A stretch of 64,000 nt of DNA from CBDBCU01 sp965242615 (GCA_965242615.1 CBDESR010000005.1:868001-932000), one strand, 5' to 3'; positions 8,968 to 17,446 are shown, counted from the first letter of the stretch. Numbers and translations: made by a program. The notes: generated from the sequence alone by a model not told the origin.

Positions 8968-8993
8968 GTCGTTCCCGTGAAAATGGGAACGAC
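8968..8993. repeat. REP-like hairpin GTCGTTCCC...GGGAACGAC
   Basis: Perfect 9-bp inverted repeat around a short A-rich loop, in the gap between the MFS gene and tRNA-Thr. It belongs to the TTCCC-loop-GGGAA palindrome family seen repeatedly in this window. The run GAGCAATGAGCAATGAGCAA nearby (9040-9060) is a small tandem repeat. Confidence 0.6.
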
Positions 8994-9064
8994 TGTAGGG
9001 GCCGCGTCTGATAGATGTAATTGCCCGGGCAAGGCAAAGGAGCAATGAGCAATGAGCAAAAAAC

Positions 9065-9139
9065 TGGAGCCGGTGAAGGGAGTCGAACCCTTGACCTGCG
9101 GTTTACGAAACCGCTGCTCTGCCACTGAGCTACACCGGC
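9065..9139 (-). tRNA. tRNA-Thr (anticodon CGU)
   Basis: Full cloverleaf on the minus strand: acceptor GCCGGTG/CACCGGC, D-stem GCTC/GAGC, anticodon stem GCGGT/ACCGC enclosing TTCGTAA (anticodon CGT), TpsiC arm AAGGG-TTCGACT-CCCTT, discriminator T and an encoded CCA. Length is 75 nt including CCA. It reads ACG codons. Confidence 0.97.
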
Positions 9140-9230
9140 CCGCGCGTAAAAGAGGGATTGCCGTAACTATTATACCATCCCCAAAAGCCGGCCGCCATAC
9201 TTTTAACGGCGGCAATCAGAGGAATTAAAC

Positions 9231-9270
9231 AGAGCTGCGCCGCTGCTTTAGAGAGCAGCGGCGCAGCTCT
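9231..9270 (-). terminator. Hairpin downstream of the CoA transferase gene
   Basis: Perfect 17-bp inverted repeat (arms 9231-9247 and 9254-9270) around a 6-nt loop, 37 bp past the stop of the minus-strand CoA transferase. On the minus strand it is followed by GTTTAATT, a short T-rich tract, so termination is likely but the T-run is weak. Confidence 0.55.
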
Positions 9271-9306
9271 AATTTCGCGGGTTCTGGGGATGGAAAAGGG
9301 TACTGC

Positions 9307-10521
9307 CTAGCCCGGCACCTCGTCATAGTGGTCGAACTCGGCGATGACCTTGCCCTCCCGCAGTTGGGCGATTTCCTCCGCGGAGTAGCCCAGCAAGCCG
9401 GTCAGCACTTCCTCGTTGTGTTCGCCGACTTGGGGGGTACTGCCCACCACGGCCGGGGTGCGGCTGAAGTGCCAGAAGTCGCCGGATACCGCAATGGTGC
9501 CGGCCAGAAAGTCGGGAACTTCCATCAGCGCGCCCCGTTCCCAGGGATGGGGGTCGGCCGCCGCTTGGGGGATGGTGTTCACCGGAGCCGCTACCACATC
9601 GTGCCGCGTAAAGTGGGCGATGACCTCGGCCATCGTCTTATCCGCCATCAGTTCCCGCATGGCGGTGTTGATGGCTTCGCCGTTGTTGGCCCGCTCGTGG
9701 CGGGTAGTAAAGCGGGGGTCTTCGAGCCACTCCGGCTTGCCCAGGGCGTTACAGACCCGGTGCCAGTGATGCTGGTCGCCGGCGGCAATCAGCACCCAGC
9801 CGTCCTTGCAGGGATAAGTGCCGCTGGGCGGGGCCGCTGACTCGCCGCGGCGGGGTTCCACGCCGGCACCATGATAGGCGGTCACCGGAATTTCGGTGTA
9901 GCTGTAGCCGGTATCGGCCAGGCACACATCGATGGACTGGCCTTCCCCGGAAGTTTCCCGCTCGTGGAGGGCGGCCAAAGTGCCAATGGCGGCGTGCAGA
10001 GCGGTGGTGCGGTCGATAATCGGCACCCCGGCCCGGATGGGCGGCATCCCGTCTTGCCCGGTGACCATCGCAATGCCGGACATGGTTTGCCCGATGGGGT
10101 CATAGCCAATCTGGTCCCGGTAGGGGCCGAACTGGCCGTACGCCGAGACATTGACCATAATGATGCGGGGGTTCAGCTCCTTCAGGGTGGCGTAGCCGAA
10201 GCCCATGTTGTCCATAGTGCCGGGGCGGAAGTTCTGGACGATGACATCGGAAATCTTGACCAGTTTCCGCAGGGCTTCCTTGCCCTCCTCTTTCCGCAAG
10301 TCCATACTCAGGGACTTCTTGCCGCTGTTATACTGCACCCAATAGGCGCTCTGCTTCCGCACCCAGGGGCCGTGGTAGCGGGTTTCCTCGCCGCCCAACC
10401 GCTCGACTTTGATAACCTCGGCGCCGAGACGGGCCAGCACTTGGGCGCAGCGCGGCCCGGCCTGATGCCGCCCCAAGTCAATGACGCGGACGCCGCTCAA
10501 GGGACTGGTGGATTCTGCCAT
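9307..10521 (-). CDS. CaiB/BaiF (family III) CoA transferase
   Basis: About 404 residues. Moves CoA from an acyl-CoA donor to a carboxylic acid, giving the entry step for catabolism of an organic acid. Family III signatures are present: VRVIDLGRHQAGPRCAQVLA at the N-terminus, GAEVIKVERLGG, DVIVQNFRPGTMD, SAYGQFGPY, and GVPIIDRTTALHAAIG, whose Asp is at the place of the catalytic Asp that forms the enzyme-anhydride. The ATG at 10521 is preferred to the GTG at 10530 because TGAGGGGTG then has normal spacing. It stands alone, followed by a strong hairpin. The substrate cannot be read from sequence. A second family III member is at 25003-26193. Confidence 0.93.
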   Translation of the reverse strand: MAESTSPLSGVRVIDLGRHQAGPRCAQVLARLGAEVIKVERLGGEETRYHGPWVRKQSAYWVQYNSGKKSLSMDLRKEEGKEALRKLVKISDVIVQNFRPGTMDNMGFGYATLKELNPRIIMVNVSAYGQFGPYRDQIGYDPIGQTMSGIAMVTGQDGMPPIRAGVPIIDRTTALHAAIGTLAALHERETSGEGQSIDVCLADTGYSYTEIPVTAYHGAGVEPRRGESAAPPSGTYPCKDGWVLIAAGDQHHWHRVCNALGKPEWLEDPRFTTRHERANNGEAINTAMRELMADKTMAEVIAHFTRHDVVAAPVNTIPQAAADPHPWERGALMEVPDFLAGTIAVSGDFWHFSRTPAVVGSTPQVGEHNEEVLTGLLGYSAEEIAQLREGKVIAEFDHYDEVPG

Positions 10522-10607
10522 TTGCAACACCCCTCAAATAATCTGCCGAAAGTCTGCCGCCTAATTTACCACCGCTTTAAGGAAAGGGCAAGCGGCCGGC
10601 AACGGGC

Positions 10608-10685
10608 GGTTCCGTTTTGTTACGGATGATTTTCAACTTTACGATATTGCCGAAAAGTTCATTTCATCCGCAACAGAACGGAAAC
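10608..10685. repeat. Short inverted-terminal repeat element, copy 1
   Basis: About 78 bp with imperfect 22-bp terminal inverted repeats (GGTTCCGTTTTGTTACGGAT versus GTTTCCGTTCTGTTGCGGAT) and the core TTTCAACTTTACGATATTGC. The same core is found in reverse orientation at 19024-19101. Too short to code; looks like a miniature mobile element or a large REP. Confidence 0.75.
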
Positions 10686-10706
10686 ACCAATCCCGGCCGC
10701 CCGGCA

Positions 10707-12311
10707 TCACTCCCCCAATGAAAACTCGACGGCCCAGAGCTGCCCTTGACCGGGGATGAACTGCCCGGTGCGGATGTGGGCAATGGGGTAATCAGGCAGG
10801 GGAACCGATACCAAGCACTGTTCATCGCTCGGCCCGGCAAAAGTACGCTCATAGCTGAAAAAATCCCGATTCTCAAAGCCGCGTTCCCGCCTTTCCGGCG
10901 GCAGGTCCGCCGGGTTGGCCGGAGTGATATGCAGAAAGAACTTGTCGGCGCTTTCCGGTTGGCAAGTCCCTTCCTGGACATAGTTAAGGGCGCGCGCCGC
11001 CGCGTCAAAATATACGGCATAATTGGAACGGGCCATTAACTGCCCGGGCTCGCGCAGCCGTTCTCGCAAGGTTTCCGTCCTTTGCCGCGGGTCTATTGCC
11101 AATACTTTCCCGTTTATGGCGGCGGCGTAAAGCAAGCCTTCTCTTTCCAGCAACGCCGTAATCAGCCCGCCGCCCTGAAAAACCCGCTCCGGCGTAAAGG
11201 TGCCATAGTCAAACCGGTCAATCACCGCCCCCGCGCCGGGCAGCAGGTAACTCAGATACACCCCGTCCCGGTTGGCATAGACCGCCGTACTGCTTATCCC
11301 CGGAATTACCACCTCCGGCTCAATCACTCCCGCTTCCGGCGGCGCGACATTAGTTCCATAACGGGGATAACCGTAGAAACCGCCTTGTACCAGGGCATTC
11401 AACTCCTCCCGATGGGTCTTGGCCGGCGGCGCCATACCTTCCGGCAGGTTGGTGAAATTATCATCGTTATCGCCGCCGTAAATAGTCCCGTCCGGCGCTA
11501 CAGCTATGCCGTAAGTGTTCCGCAGGCCGGAGGCGTAAATCTCCACTTCCCTATCCGGGGGACGAAACCGGATAACAGTTCCCCACCAGTCAGTTCGCGC
11601 GCCGCTGCTATCCCTCTCGGCTAAATCCCGTAGAACTTCGGCATCCGGCGTCATCTGGTTAGCCGGATGCCCAATGCTCGCATAGACATATTCCCCATCG
11701 TTAGCCAGCCCGTTGAGGCTGTGGTGCAAATCAAAAGCCGCCACCCGGTCGATAACCACTTTACGGTCGGAAAGATTGCCGACCGAGTCCACCCGGTACG
11801 CCAGAACTTGCCCCCCGGTTCCTTGACCGAGCACTTCCAGCAAATCCGGCATTAAGGAGCTTCTCAAGAATATGCGGGGACAGCGCAGGCTGCGGAAATG
11901 GCGGGTTGCTTCCTGTAGCGATTTGCTGGATGCCCGCGCGGCCCGCAGCGCCGCGCACATCGGCTCCACATCCGACAGGTATAACCAGCCGTCAAGCAGC
12001 GTGATGCCCTTATATAACGCCGGGTCGGACCGGACGGTGCGAACTTGACCGTTCACCACATTCAGCAGCCGAATGTTGCCTTCTCCATCGGCCAGATACA
12101 TCCGGTCGCTGTCCAGCCAAGTTGCGGCGTGCAGCGGCCCGCCGACGGTGAACTCCCCGCAGTAACCGCTGGCGTCGCACGCTTGCGGCCGGGCGGACGC
12201 CCCGCCGCAACTGACCAGCAAAGCCAGCGACAGGACCAAGGCAAAAACCAGAACTGTGGGGCGGCGGAACAACACGGCCGGCAGTTCAGAGACAACGGGC
12301 GGCAAGGGCAT
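10707..12311 (-). CDS. Glucose/sorbosone dehydrogenase-like beta-propeller lipoprotein
   Basis: A 534-residue exported protein. The N-terminal hydrophobic stretch ends in LALLVSCGG, a lipobox, so it should be a lipoprotein on the outer face of the membrane. The body has the repeated beta-propeller phrases of the GSDH family: DGEYVYASIGHPANQ, YASGLRNTYGIAVAPDGTIYGGDNDDN and GGFYGYPRYGTN, regions that in characterised members bind PQQ and calcium. The C-terminal 100 residues (PPERRERGFENRDFF, LVSVPLPDYPIAHIRTGQF) form a separate conserved tail that recurs in the truncated gene at the right edge of the window. Sugar or alcohol oxidation is the family role; activity and cofactor here are inferred. 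Confidence 0.78.
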   Translation of the reverse strand: MPLPPVVSELPAVLFRRPTVLVFALVLSLALLVSCGGASARPQACDASGYCGEFTVGGPLHAATWLDSDRMYLADGEGNIRLLNVVNGQVRTVRSDPALYKGITLLDGWLYLSDVEPMCAALRAARASSKSLQEATRHFRSLRCPRIFLRSSLMPDLLEVLGQGTGGQVLAYRVDSVGNLSDRKVVIDRVAAFDLHHSLNGLANDGEYVYASIGHPANQMTPDAEVLRDLAERDSSGARTDWWGTVIRFRPPDREVEIYASGLRNTYGIAVAPDGTIYGGDNDDNFTNLPEGMAPPAKTHREELNALVQGGFYGYPRYGTNVAPPEAGVIEPEVVIPGISSTAVYANRDGVYLSYLLPGAGAVIDRFDYGTFTPERVFQGGGLITALLEREGLLYAAAINGKVLAIDPRQRTETLRERLREPGQLMARSNYAVYFDAAARALNYVQEGTCQPESADKFFLHITPANPADLPPERRERGFENRDFFSYERTFAGPSDEQCLVSVPLPDYPIAHIRTGQFIPGQGQLWAVEFSLGE

Positions 12312-12388
12312 CTTTCACCATAACGCCGGAGGTTGAAAACCGGGGAATTATAGCATACCGACTTGCCCGGCTCTAGCCTTAACCGCGC

Positions 12389-12412
12389 GGATACCTTATA
12401 ATTGGGGTATCC
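12389..12412 (+). promoter_or_regulatory. Candidate -10 box inside a palindrome
   Basis: GGATACC and GGTATCC form a 7-bp inverted repeat flanking a perfect TATAAT (12397-12402), 58 bp before the gene at 12460. This could be a promoter with an overlapping operator. No good -35 box at the right distance was seen, so the call is weak. Confidence 0.35.
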
Positions 12413-12459
12413 TTGACGGGACAGCTCAACCAGTGAATCGGCGATAAGGAAAGAACATA

Positions 12460-13269
12460 ATGGACTTGACCTTTGACCGTGGCGACGCGCAGCGACCCCG
12501 GGGCCATGCCCTGGTCTATTTCCGGGTGGATACCGAGGATCAGCTTTACGCCGCTTACATAGTGGCCCTGCCGGTAAAGTCCGACTTCGGCAAGTATGTG
12601 CCGCCCTTCCTTGCTGGACACCTCGGCAACGCACCCATCGACCTGTCCAAAATCGCCCTGCCCCCGGTGCCGGAGCCGGTCAGCGGCTACCCGGAACTCG
12701 AGCGGCTCAGCCAACTGCGCGACGACGACCTGGTATTCGCCGCCAGTATGTTCTCCTTCGACCTGATGCGGATGATGGAAGCCATCACCGAAGCCGTCGA
12801 GTCCTATGCTCAACTCTATTCCGATTACATCGACCGCTTGGGGCTGCCCGGCGGCCCGCCGGTGGCCGCCGGGAACCTTCCGGGAGAGACTGGCGGCGGC
12901 CATCCCGTCCTTGACGATGACGCCGAAAACGACCCTTCCTATTCGGTCAACGAAGTGCTGCTCAGCCTGATGAGCGAGCGGGACAAGCTGACCGAACTGT
13001 CCCGACTGTTAGGCAAACTCCAGTTCGCCCAAGAAGGCCGGGACGAAACTATGGCCGGAGAAGCCGCCGAGGAAATCAACGCCTTGGCCCGCCACCTGCC
13101 CCCGGAATTCCAGGTCCTGAACCTCTTGGCCGCCGCCCGGGAGTCCACCGCCCAAGGCTCCCGCCTGGCCCAACTGTACCTCGACCGCTGCTTCCGCCTC
13201 TCCGATGGCGACGGCGACCGGGCCCGGGAACTGGACGCGGCCATCGCGGAACTGCGGGACGAAGGGTAA
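12460..13269 (+). CDS. Conserved hypothetical protein
   Basis: A 269-residue soluble protein I do not recognise. The N-terminal half (ALVYFRVDTEDQLYAAYIVALPV, then a Pro-rich link) looks like an alpha/beta fold. Residues 85-130 are helical (FSFDLMRMMEAITEAVESYAQLYSDY). A low-complexity Gly/Asp linker follows, and then a long helical region with NEVLLSLMSERDKLTELSRLLGKLQFA. No signal peptide or catalytic motif. AAGGAAAG precedes the ATG. It is followed 27 bp later by the M20 hydrolase gene, so they may share a transcript. Confidence 0.7.
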   Translation: MDLTFDRGDAQRPRGHALVYFRVDTEDQLYAAYIVALPVKSDFGKYVPPFLAGHLGNAPIDLSKIALPPVPEPVSGYPELERLSQLRDDDLVFAASMFSFDLMRMMEAITEAVESYAQLYSDYIDRLGLPGGPPVAAGNLPGETGGGHPVLDDDAENDPSYSVNEVLLSLMSERDKLTELSRLLGKLQFAQEGRDETMAGEAAEEINALARHLPPEFQVLNLLAAARESTAQGSRLAQLYLDRCFRLSDGDGDRARELDAAIAELRDEG

Positions 13270-13296
13270 TCGCCCGAACCCCAAGGGAGAAAGTCG

Positions 13297-14553
13297 ATGC
13301 CTAACCCCCCTCTCCCCATCAACCCCGCCCGCCTCAACCGCAACCTGGCCGCCTTGGGCCGCATCGGGGAAGTTGCCGGCGGCGGAATGATGCGGGTAGC
13401 CTTTTCAGACGCCGATATTGCCGGCCGGGAGTTTGTCGGCGGGCTAATGCAAAACGCCGGCCTAACCGTGCGAACCGACGCCGCCGGAAATGTTATCGGG
13501 CGCAAAGAAGGGTCGGAGCCGGGGCTGCCGGCGATTGCTTTGGGGTCGCATACGGATACGGTGCCTAACGGGGGGAAGTATGACGGGGCGTTGGGGGTAG
13601 TGGCGGCGGTGGAGGTGGCGCAAACGCTGGCGGAAAGGGGACAGCAGCTGCGGCATCCGCTGGAAGTCATCATTTTCACCAACGAGGAAGGGACGGGGTT
13701 TCACCGCTGGCTGCTGGGGAGTCGGGCGATGGCGGGGCTGCTGGAGGCGGCGGATTATACTGCCGTTGATGATGCCGGGGTGTCGCTGGGGGAACGGCTG
13801 GCGGCGGTCGGCGGGGATTTGTCCCGCATTGACACGGCGCGGCGGCATAGCGGGGAAGTGGCGGCCTATTTTGAGCTGCATATTGAGCAAGGGCCGAATT
13901 TGGAGCGGAGCGGAGTTCCCATCGGGGTAGTTAGCGGCATTACCGGGCGGGCGGTGTTTGCGGTGTCGGTAGTCGGCAAGGCGAATCACGCCGGGACGAC
14001 GCCGATGGGGGAGCGGCAAGACGCTTTGGCGGCGGCGGCGCAGTTGACGCTGGCAGTGCAGGGAGTGGCGGCGCGGGAGGAAATTTGCCGGGTGGCGACG
14101 GTGGGACGGCTGGAAGTCAGCCCCAACGCGGTCAATGTAGTACCCGGCGCGGTCACTATGGGCGTGGAGTTTCGGGATTTGTACCCCAACGGGTTGACGG
14201 CGGCGGAGACGGTTTTGCGGCGGCGGGCGATGGAGATTGCGGCCGCCGCCGGGGTGGAGATAACGGTGGAGCTGTTGGAAAGTACGCCGCCGGTGTTGCT
14301 GCCGGCGGGGATGCAGGAACTGGTCGCCACGGCCGCCGAGCAGTGCGGGTTGGCGCACATTACCTTGCCGAGCGGGGCCGGGCATGACGCGCAGGCCATG
14401 GCGGCCATTGCGCCGGCCGGGATGGTTTTTGTGCCGAGCGTTGACGGGGTGAGCCATGCGCCGGAGGAATATACTTGCCCGGAGGATTGCGGCAATGGGG
14501 GGCAGACGCTGTTGAATTTGCTACTGCTGGCGGATGGGCGGCTGGGAAGTTAA
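13297..14553 (+). CDS. M20-family amidohydrolase (N-carbamoyl-L-amino acid hydrolase / allantoate amidohydrolase type)
   Basis: Dinuclear-metal hydrolase of 418 residues. The metal ligands of the family are visible in order: GSHTDTVPNGGKYDGALGV (His and bridging Asp), TNEEGTGF (Glu pair), FELHIEQGP (His) and PSGAGHDAQAMA (C-terminal His). The lid/dimerisation domain lies between about 210 and 325 (GKANHAGTTPMGERQD). Related enzymes cleave N-carbamoyl amino acids, ureidoglycolate or allantoate, releasing ammonia in pyrimidine, hydantoin or purine breakdown; the exact substrate is undetermined. The neighbouring CoxG-like gene is on the same strand 75 bp downstream. Confidence 0.9.
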   Translation: MPNPPLPINPARLNRNLAALGRIGEVAGGGMMRVAFSDADIAGREFVGGLMQNAGLTVRTDAAGNVIGRKEGSEPGLPAIALGSHTDTVPNGGKYDGALGVVAAVEVAQTLAERGQQLRHPLEVIIFTNEEGTGFHRWLLGSRAMAGLLEAADYTAVDDAGVSLGERLAAVGGDLSRIDTARRHSGEVAAYFELHIEQGPNLERSGVPIGVVSGITGRAVFAVSVVGKANHAGTTPMGERQDALAAAAQLTLAVQGVAAREEICRVATVGRLEVSPNAVNVVPGAVTMGVEFRDLYPNGLTAAETVLRRRAMEIAAAAGVEITVELLESTPPVLLPAGMQELVATAAEQCGLAHITLPSGAGHDAQAMAAIAPAGMVFVPSVDGVSHAPEEYTCPEDCGNGGQTLLNLLLLADGRLGS

Positions 14554-14628
14554 GCGATTTGGGGCAATGGTCGGGGGCAAGACGCCGGATTTTGGGTTAT
14601 ACTGGCGGGAAAAGGGGGCTGCGGATTT

Positions 14629-15078
14629 ATGGAATTGTCAGCCAGTTATTTGTTTGAGGCGCCGGCGGCCCAAGTTTGGGCGGTTTTGATGGATCCGGCG
14701 GCGCTGCAACGCTCTATGCCCGGCTGCGAAAGCCTGGAACCGATTGGCAACGGCGAATATCAGGCCGTAGTGAACCTCGGCATCGGGCTAATCCGCGGCC
14801 GCTACAACGCCAAAATCGCCATCAAAGACCCCCAGCCGCCGCAATCCTATCGCCTCGCCATTGACGGCAGCGGCCCCCTCGGCTTCGCCAACGGCGAATC
14901 CCTCGTAACCCTCACCGAAACCGCCGGCAAAACCACCGTCCAAGTCTCCAGCCAGGGACAAGCCGGCGGCACCGCCGCCCGCGTCGGCCAGCGAATGCTG
15001 GAAAGCGTCGCCCGGGGAATGTTGAACCAGTTCTTTACCGCCTTGCAAAACGAAGTCCATCGCCCCCTTGACCCTTAA
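14629..15078 (+). CDS. CoxG-like SRPBCC protein
   Basis: A 149-residue single-domain START/SRPBCC protein related to carbon monoxide dehydrogenase subunit G. The N-terminus ASYLFEAPAAQVWAVLMDP, the phrase MPGCESLEPIGNGEYQA near 30 and the C-terminal helix VGQRMLESVARGMLNQFF match the family. CoxG proteins help assemble or tether molybdenum hydroxylases, but no CODH subunit genes are in the window, so the role here is open. There is no signal peptide. It comes just upstream of hicBA. Confidence 0.82.
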   Translation: MELSASYLFEAPAAQVWAVLMDPAALQRSMPGCESLEPIGNGEYQAVVNLGIGLIRGRYNAKIAIKDPQPPQSYRLAIDGSGPLGFANGESLVTLTETAGKTTVQVSSQGQAGGTAARVGQRMLESVARGMLNQFFTALQNEVHRPLDP

Positions 15079-15115
15079 ATCCACCGCCCAACCCCATTCC
15101 TCAGGAGGACGCCTT

Positions 15116-15445
15116 ATGCCCACTACCCCGACCGCCGCCGCCGGCTATGTAGTCCTGACCGGCATCGTCGCAGCGGAGGATGGCGGTTTCAACGCCTATT
15201 GCCCGGAGTTGGGCGTAGCTACCTGCGGAGATACGGTAGAGGAAGTTTTGGACGGACTGGCCGACGCCATCCGGGTTTATCTGGATGCCTGGGATGACCC
15301 CGACGACCTCGCGCGAATGCTCCGGGGAAACGGGGTTTCCGTCAAAACCACGCCCCCGCCGGCCGATTCCGTCAAAGTATCCATCCCCCCGGGAAGGACC
15401 GTCCGGGTTTATATCCAGTCAGTTCCCGCCGCCATAAAGGTCTAA
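15116..15445 (+). CDS. hicB: HicB-family antitoxin
   Basis: A 109-residue protein with the HicB RNase-H-like fold pattern: GYVVLTGIVAAEDGGFNAYCPELGVATCGDTVEEVL and DAIRVYLDAW. The ATG at 15116 has a strong AGGAGG 8 nt upstream; the upstream in-frame start at 15068 overlaps coxG and is rejected. No HTH or RHH domain is added at the C-terminus, which instead has a Pro-rich beta stretch. HicB neutralises HicA and usually represses its own operon. The toxin gene follows 5 bp downstream, so order is antitoxin first. Confidence 0.85.
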   Translation: MPTTPTAAAGYVVLTGIVAAEDGGFNAYCPELGVATCGDTVEEVLDGLADAIRVYLDAWDDPDDLARMLRGNGVSVKTTPPPADSVKVSIPPGRTVRVYIQSVPAAIKV

Positions 15446-15450
15446 ACCGG

Positions 15451-15690
15451 ATGCGTCCCTGCTCCAGCCGCCAACTAACGGCTGCTCTGGAAAGGTTGGG
15501 CTGCTACTACACAAAATCCGGCAGCAGCAGCCACCGGACTTATCGCCGCCAGCTGCCGGATGGAACTATCCTGCGCGCGCCGATTGTTTTGGGGAAACGC
15601 GAGGTCAAGCGCGGTATCCTGCGCAGCATCCTGCGCCTGTTGCAAATTCCCGAGGCCGACTTCGACGCGCCTTGCGCTGAATCGCTCTAA
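15451..15690 (+). CDS. hicA: HicA-family mRNA interferase toxin
   Basis: A 79-residue double-stranded-RNA-binding-fold toxin. LTAALERLGCYYTKSGSSSHRTYRR contains the Gly-Ser-x-His element whose His is the catalytic residue in HicA, followed by basic strands and REVKRGILRSILRLLQI. It should cleave mRNA when free of HicB. The start is 5 bp after hicB, implying one transcript. A hairpin lies just downstream. Confidence 0.83.
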   Translation: MRPCSSRQLTAALERLGCYYTKSGSSSHRTYRRQLPDGTILRAPIVLGKREVKRGILRSILRLLQIPEADFDAPCAESL

Positions 15691-15719
15691 ACCGGACGCC
15701 GCCAACGCCGCTCACACCC

Positions 15720-15751
15720 AAAAGCCGGGAACTTTGTTGAAAGTCCCCGGC
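15720..15751 (-). terminator. Terminator of the A-type Fe-S gene
   Basis: Stem of 12 bp with one mismatch (GCCGGGAACTTT / AAAGTCCCCGGC, loop GTTG). On the minus strand it is followed by TTTTGGG, so it ends the gene at 15807-16169; it may also stop hicBA from the other side. Confidence 0.65.
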
Positions 15752-15806
15752 CCTCTTTACTGCATTGGCACCATCTCCGGCAGCAAAATGCCGGCACTCG
15801 GGCCAC

Positions 15807-16169
15807 CTAACTTCCGCAGCCGCCCCCACTGCCGCAACCGCAACCGCCGCCGCAGCCGCCGCCACCGCAACCGCCGCCGCTGGCGAACATCGGGTTGTTA
15901 ATGACAAACCCCACCTGCCCGCCGAACTCCTCGACATAGTCGATGGTAGCCGCCTCCAGGAAAGGCGCGCTGTCCGAATCCATCAGAAAACTCAACCCGT
16001 CCCGGCTCAGCACGGTGTCGTCGGTCTGGGTCTCCTTCTCCATCGTGAGCATATACTGGAGGCCCGCCCCGGAGGGCATCGCAATGACCCGCAGGGAATT
16101 GGTCGTGCCGTCCTCCTCCTGCTCAATGACCTCCTTGAGCTTTTCAATAGCCAGCGGGGTAACTTCCAT
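15807..16169 (-). CDS. A-type (IscA/ErpA/HesB-like) Fe-S protein with a Gly/Cys-rich tail
   Basis: A 120-residue HesB-domain protein. MEVTPLAIEKLKEVIEQE, ETQTDDTVLSRDGLSFLMD and IDYVEEFGGQVGFVINNP follow the A-type carrier pattern. The first conserved Cys (GGCSGF in IscA) is missing: the segment reads PSGAGLQY. The usual C-terminal Cys-Gly-Cys is replaced by a tail of about 25 residues made almost only of Gly and Cys, with five Cys. By family, A-type proteins carry or insert Fe-S clusters; here metal binding must rely on the tail. A G-rich SD-like sequence precedes the ATG. No isc or suf genes are adjacent. Confidence 0.78.
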   Translation of the reverse strand: MEVTPLAIEKLKEVIEQEEDGTTNSLRVIAMPSGAGLQYMLTMEKETQTDDTVLSRDGLSFLMDSDSAPFLEAATIDYVEEFGGQVGFVINNPMFASGGGCGGGGCGGGCGCGSGGGCGS

Positions 16170-16370
16170 AAGGCAACACTCCCTCTTAATTTGTAACGGA
16201 ATCGGCCCGCGATTTGCAGCGGCGCCGGCCCGCTGAACTTCCTGCCGCTCACTAACTTACCACACCCCCCGGCAATAGTCAAATCGCCCCGGCGACTCGG
16301 CACTGCTACCCGGGACGCCGGCAAAACCGCCATCCCGGTGTCGGCGGGAACTTGTCCCCCAATTTTCCAG

Positions 16371-16405
16371 CCCAAAAGCCGGGACAGGATTAGCCCCGTC
16401 CCGGC
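16371..16405 (-). terminator. Rho-independent terminator
   Basis: GCCGGGAC...GTCCCGGC 8-bp stem (16378-16405) followed on the minus strand by TTTTGGG. It lies 29 bp past the stop of the small gene at 16434-16619. Confidence 0.7.
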
Positions 16406-16433
16406 TCCCTTTGCGGAAAAACCGCAACCGTCC

Positions 16434-16619
16434 CTAACCCGGATTATGCTTCTCCACCAACGGCCCCACCCGGGTATCCACCTCACCGAGCGGCTGACCG
16501 GCATCCATCCGGGCCACCGCCAAATGCGCGTCCCGCTGAATTTCCTCCCAATCCGGCTCCAGCTCGTACTCGTCCCGCAACTCGTCGAACAGGTTCTCCA
16601 AAGACTGTCGGTCAAACAT
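16434..16619 (-). CDS. Small acidic hypothetical protein
   Basis: Sixty-one residues, strongly Asp/Glu-rich and mostly helical (SLENLFDELRDEYELEPDWEEIQRDAH). It ends in a Val-Gly-Pro segment. I do not recognise a family. A clean terminator directly downstream and AAGGCG-like sequence before the ATG support it as a real gene. It is upstream of the A-type Fe-S gene but separated from it by the terminator. Confidence 0.55.
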   Translation of the reverse strand: MFDRQSLENLFDELRDEYELEPDWEEIQRDAHLAVARMDAGQPLGEVDTRVGPLVEKHNPG

Positions 16620-16828
16620 AACGCCTTCTCTTGATACCTCCTCCCATTGTATCGCGCTACTGCGTCGCCATTAGTTTAACCCATTCTCACCCCTCTGGCA
16701 AGTGCCTCCACAAATTGGTTCCATTCCGTTGTGGATGAAAATAGGAAGTGTGCGCCGGTTGACAGCCCCCCAACGCCGCTTTATTATTGGGCTTGCCAAT
16801 TCTGCACAACGGGAGAAAACACCCTGCA

Positions 16829-17269
16829 ATGGATGATTTAGACCGAAAATTGATTGCCCTGCTGCAAGCCGACGGCCGGGCCTCCAACGCCAAAATCGCC
16901 CGGGATGCCGGGGTCAGCGAAGGCACCGTGCGCCGCCGCCTGAAAAAACTCCTCGACGACGATGTAGTCCAGGTGGTCGCCGTCCCCAACCTGGAAAAAC
17001 TCGGCTACGCCACCACCGCCCTCATCGGCATCGAAACCAGCCCCGGCACCTCCAACTCCGTAGCCGAATCCCTCATCGACCTGCCCGAAGTCCACTATGT
17101 CGCCGTCACCACCGGCCCCTACGATGTGTTCGTCTGGGCCGGCCTGGAATCCACCGAAAGTCTGGGTCAGTTCCTCAGCGGCAAAATCGGCCACATCCCC
17201 GGAGTGCAGCGGCACGAAACGTTCGTCAACTTGTCCATCAAAAAGCGCACCTACGGCTTGGTGCTGTAG
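16829..17269 (+). CDS. Lrp/AsnC-family transcriptional regulator
   Basis: A 146-residue regulator. Residues 2-50 are the AsnC-type HTH (LDRKLIALLQADGRASNAKI, then GVSEGTVRRRLKKLLDDDVV), followed by the RAM ligand-binding domain (ATTALIGIETSP, VHYVAVTTGPYDVFVWAGLE, GVQRHETFVNLSIKKRTYGL). The ATG at 16829 is preferred over 16787 because it begins at the conserved MDDLDRKL. Such proteins form octamers and sense amino acids or related small molecules. The targets are unknown; a ferredoxin gene follows on the same strand. Confidence 0.9.
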   Translation: MDDLDRKLIALLQADGRASNAKIARDAGVSEGTVRRRLKKLLDDDVVQVVAVPNLEKLGYATTALIGIETSPGTSNSVAESLIDLPEVHYVAVTTGPYDVFVWAGLESTESLGQFLSGKIGHIPGVQRHETFVNLSIKKRTYGLVL

Positions 17270-17446
17270 CCGCCGCGGCCGCATCCCCGATTTTCGCCAA
17301 GGCCCGTTGCCCGGCCAATGTTGCAAACCGCCCGGTCTGTGCTATAATTTACCCGGCTTTTCCGGTTGTCCCCCTTGCCTTGCCGGAAAGCCGGGCCCGC
17401 CGGCGGGCCGCAACCTTCACTCCAGCCCATCAGAGGAGCAGTGAGC

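Noticed and set aside
13462..14457. 331-codon minus-strand frame
   Set aside because: Antisense of the M20 hydrolase, whose metal motifs are clear on the plus strand.
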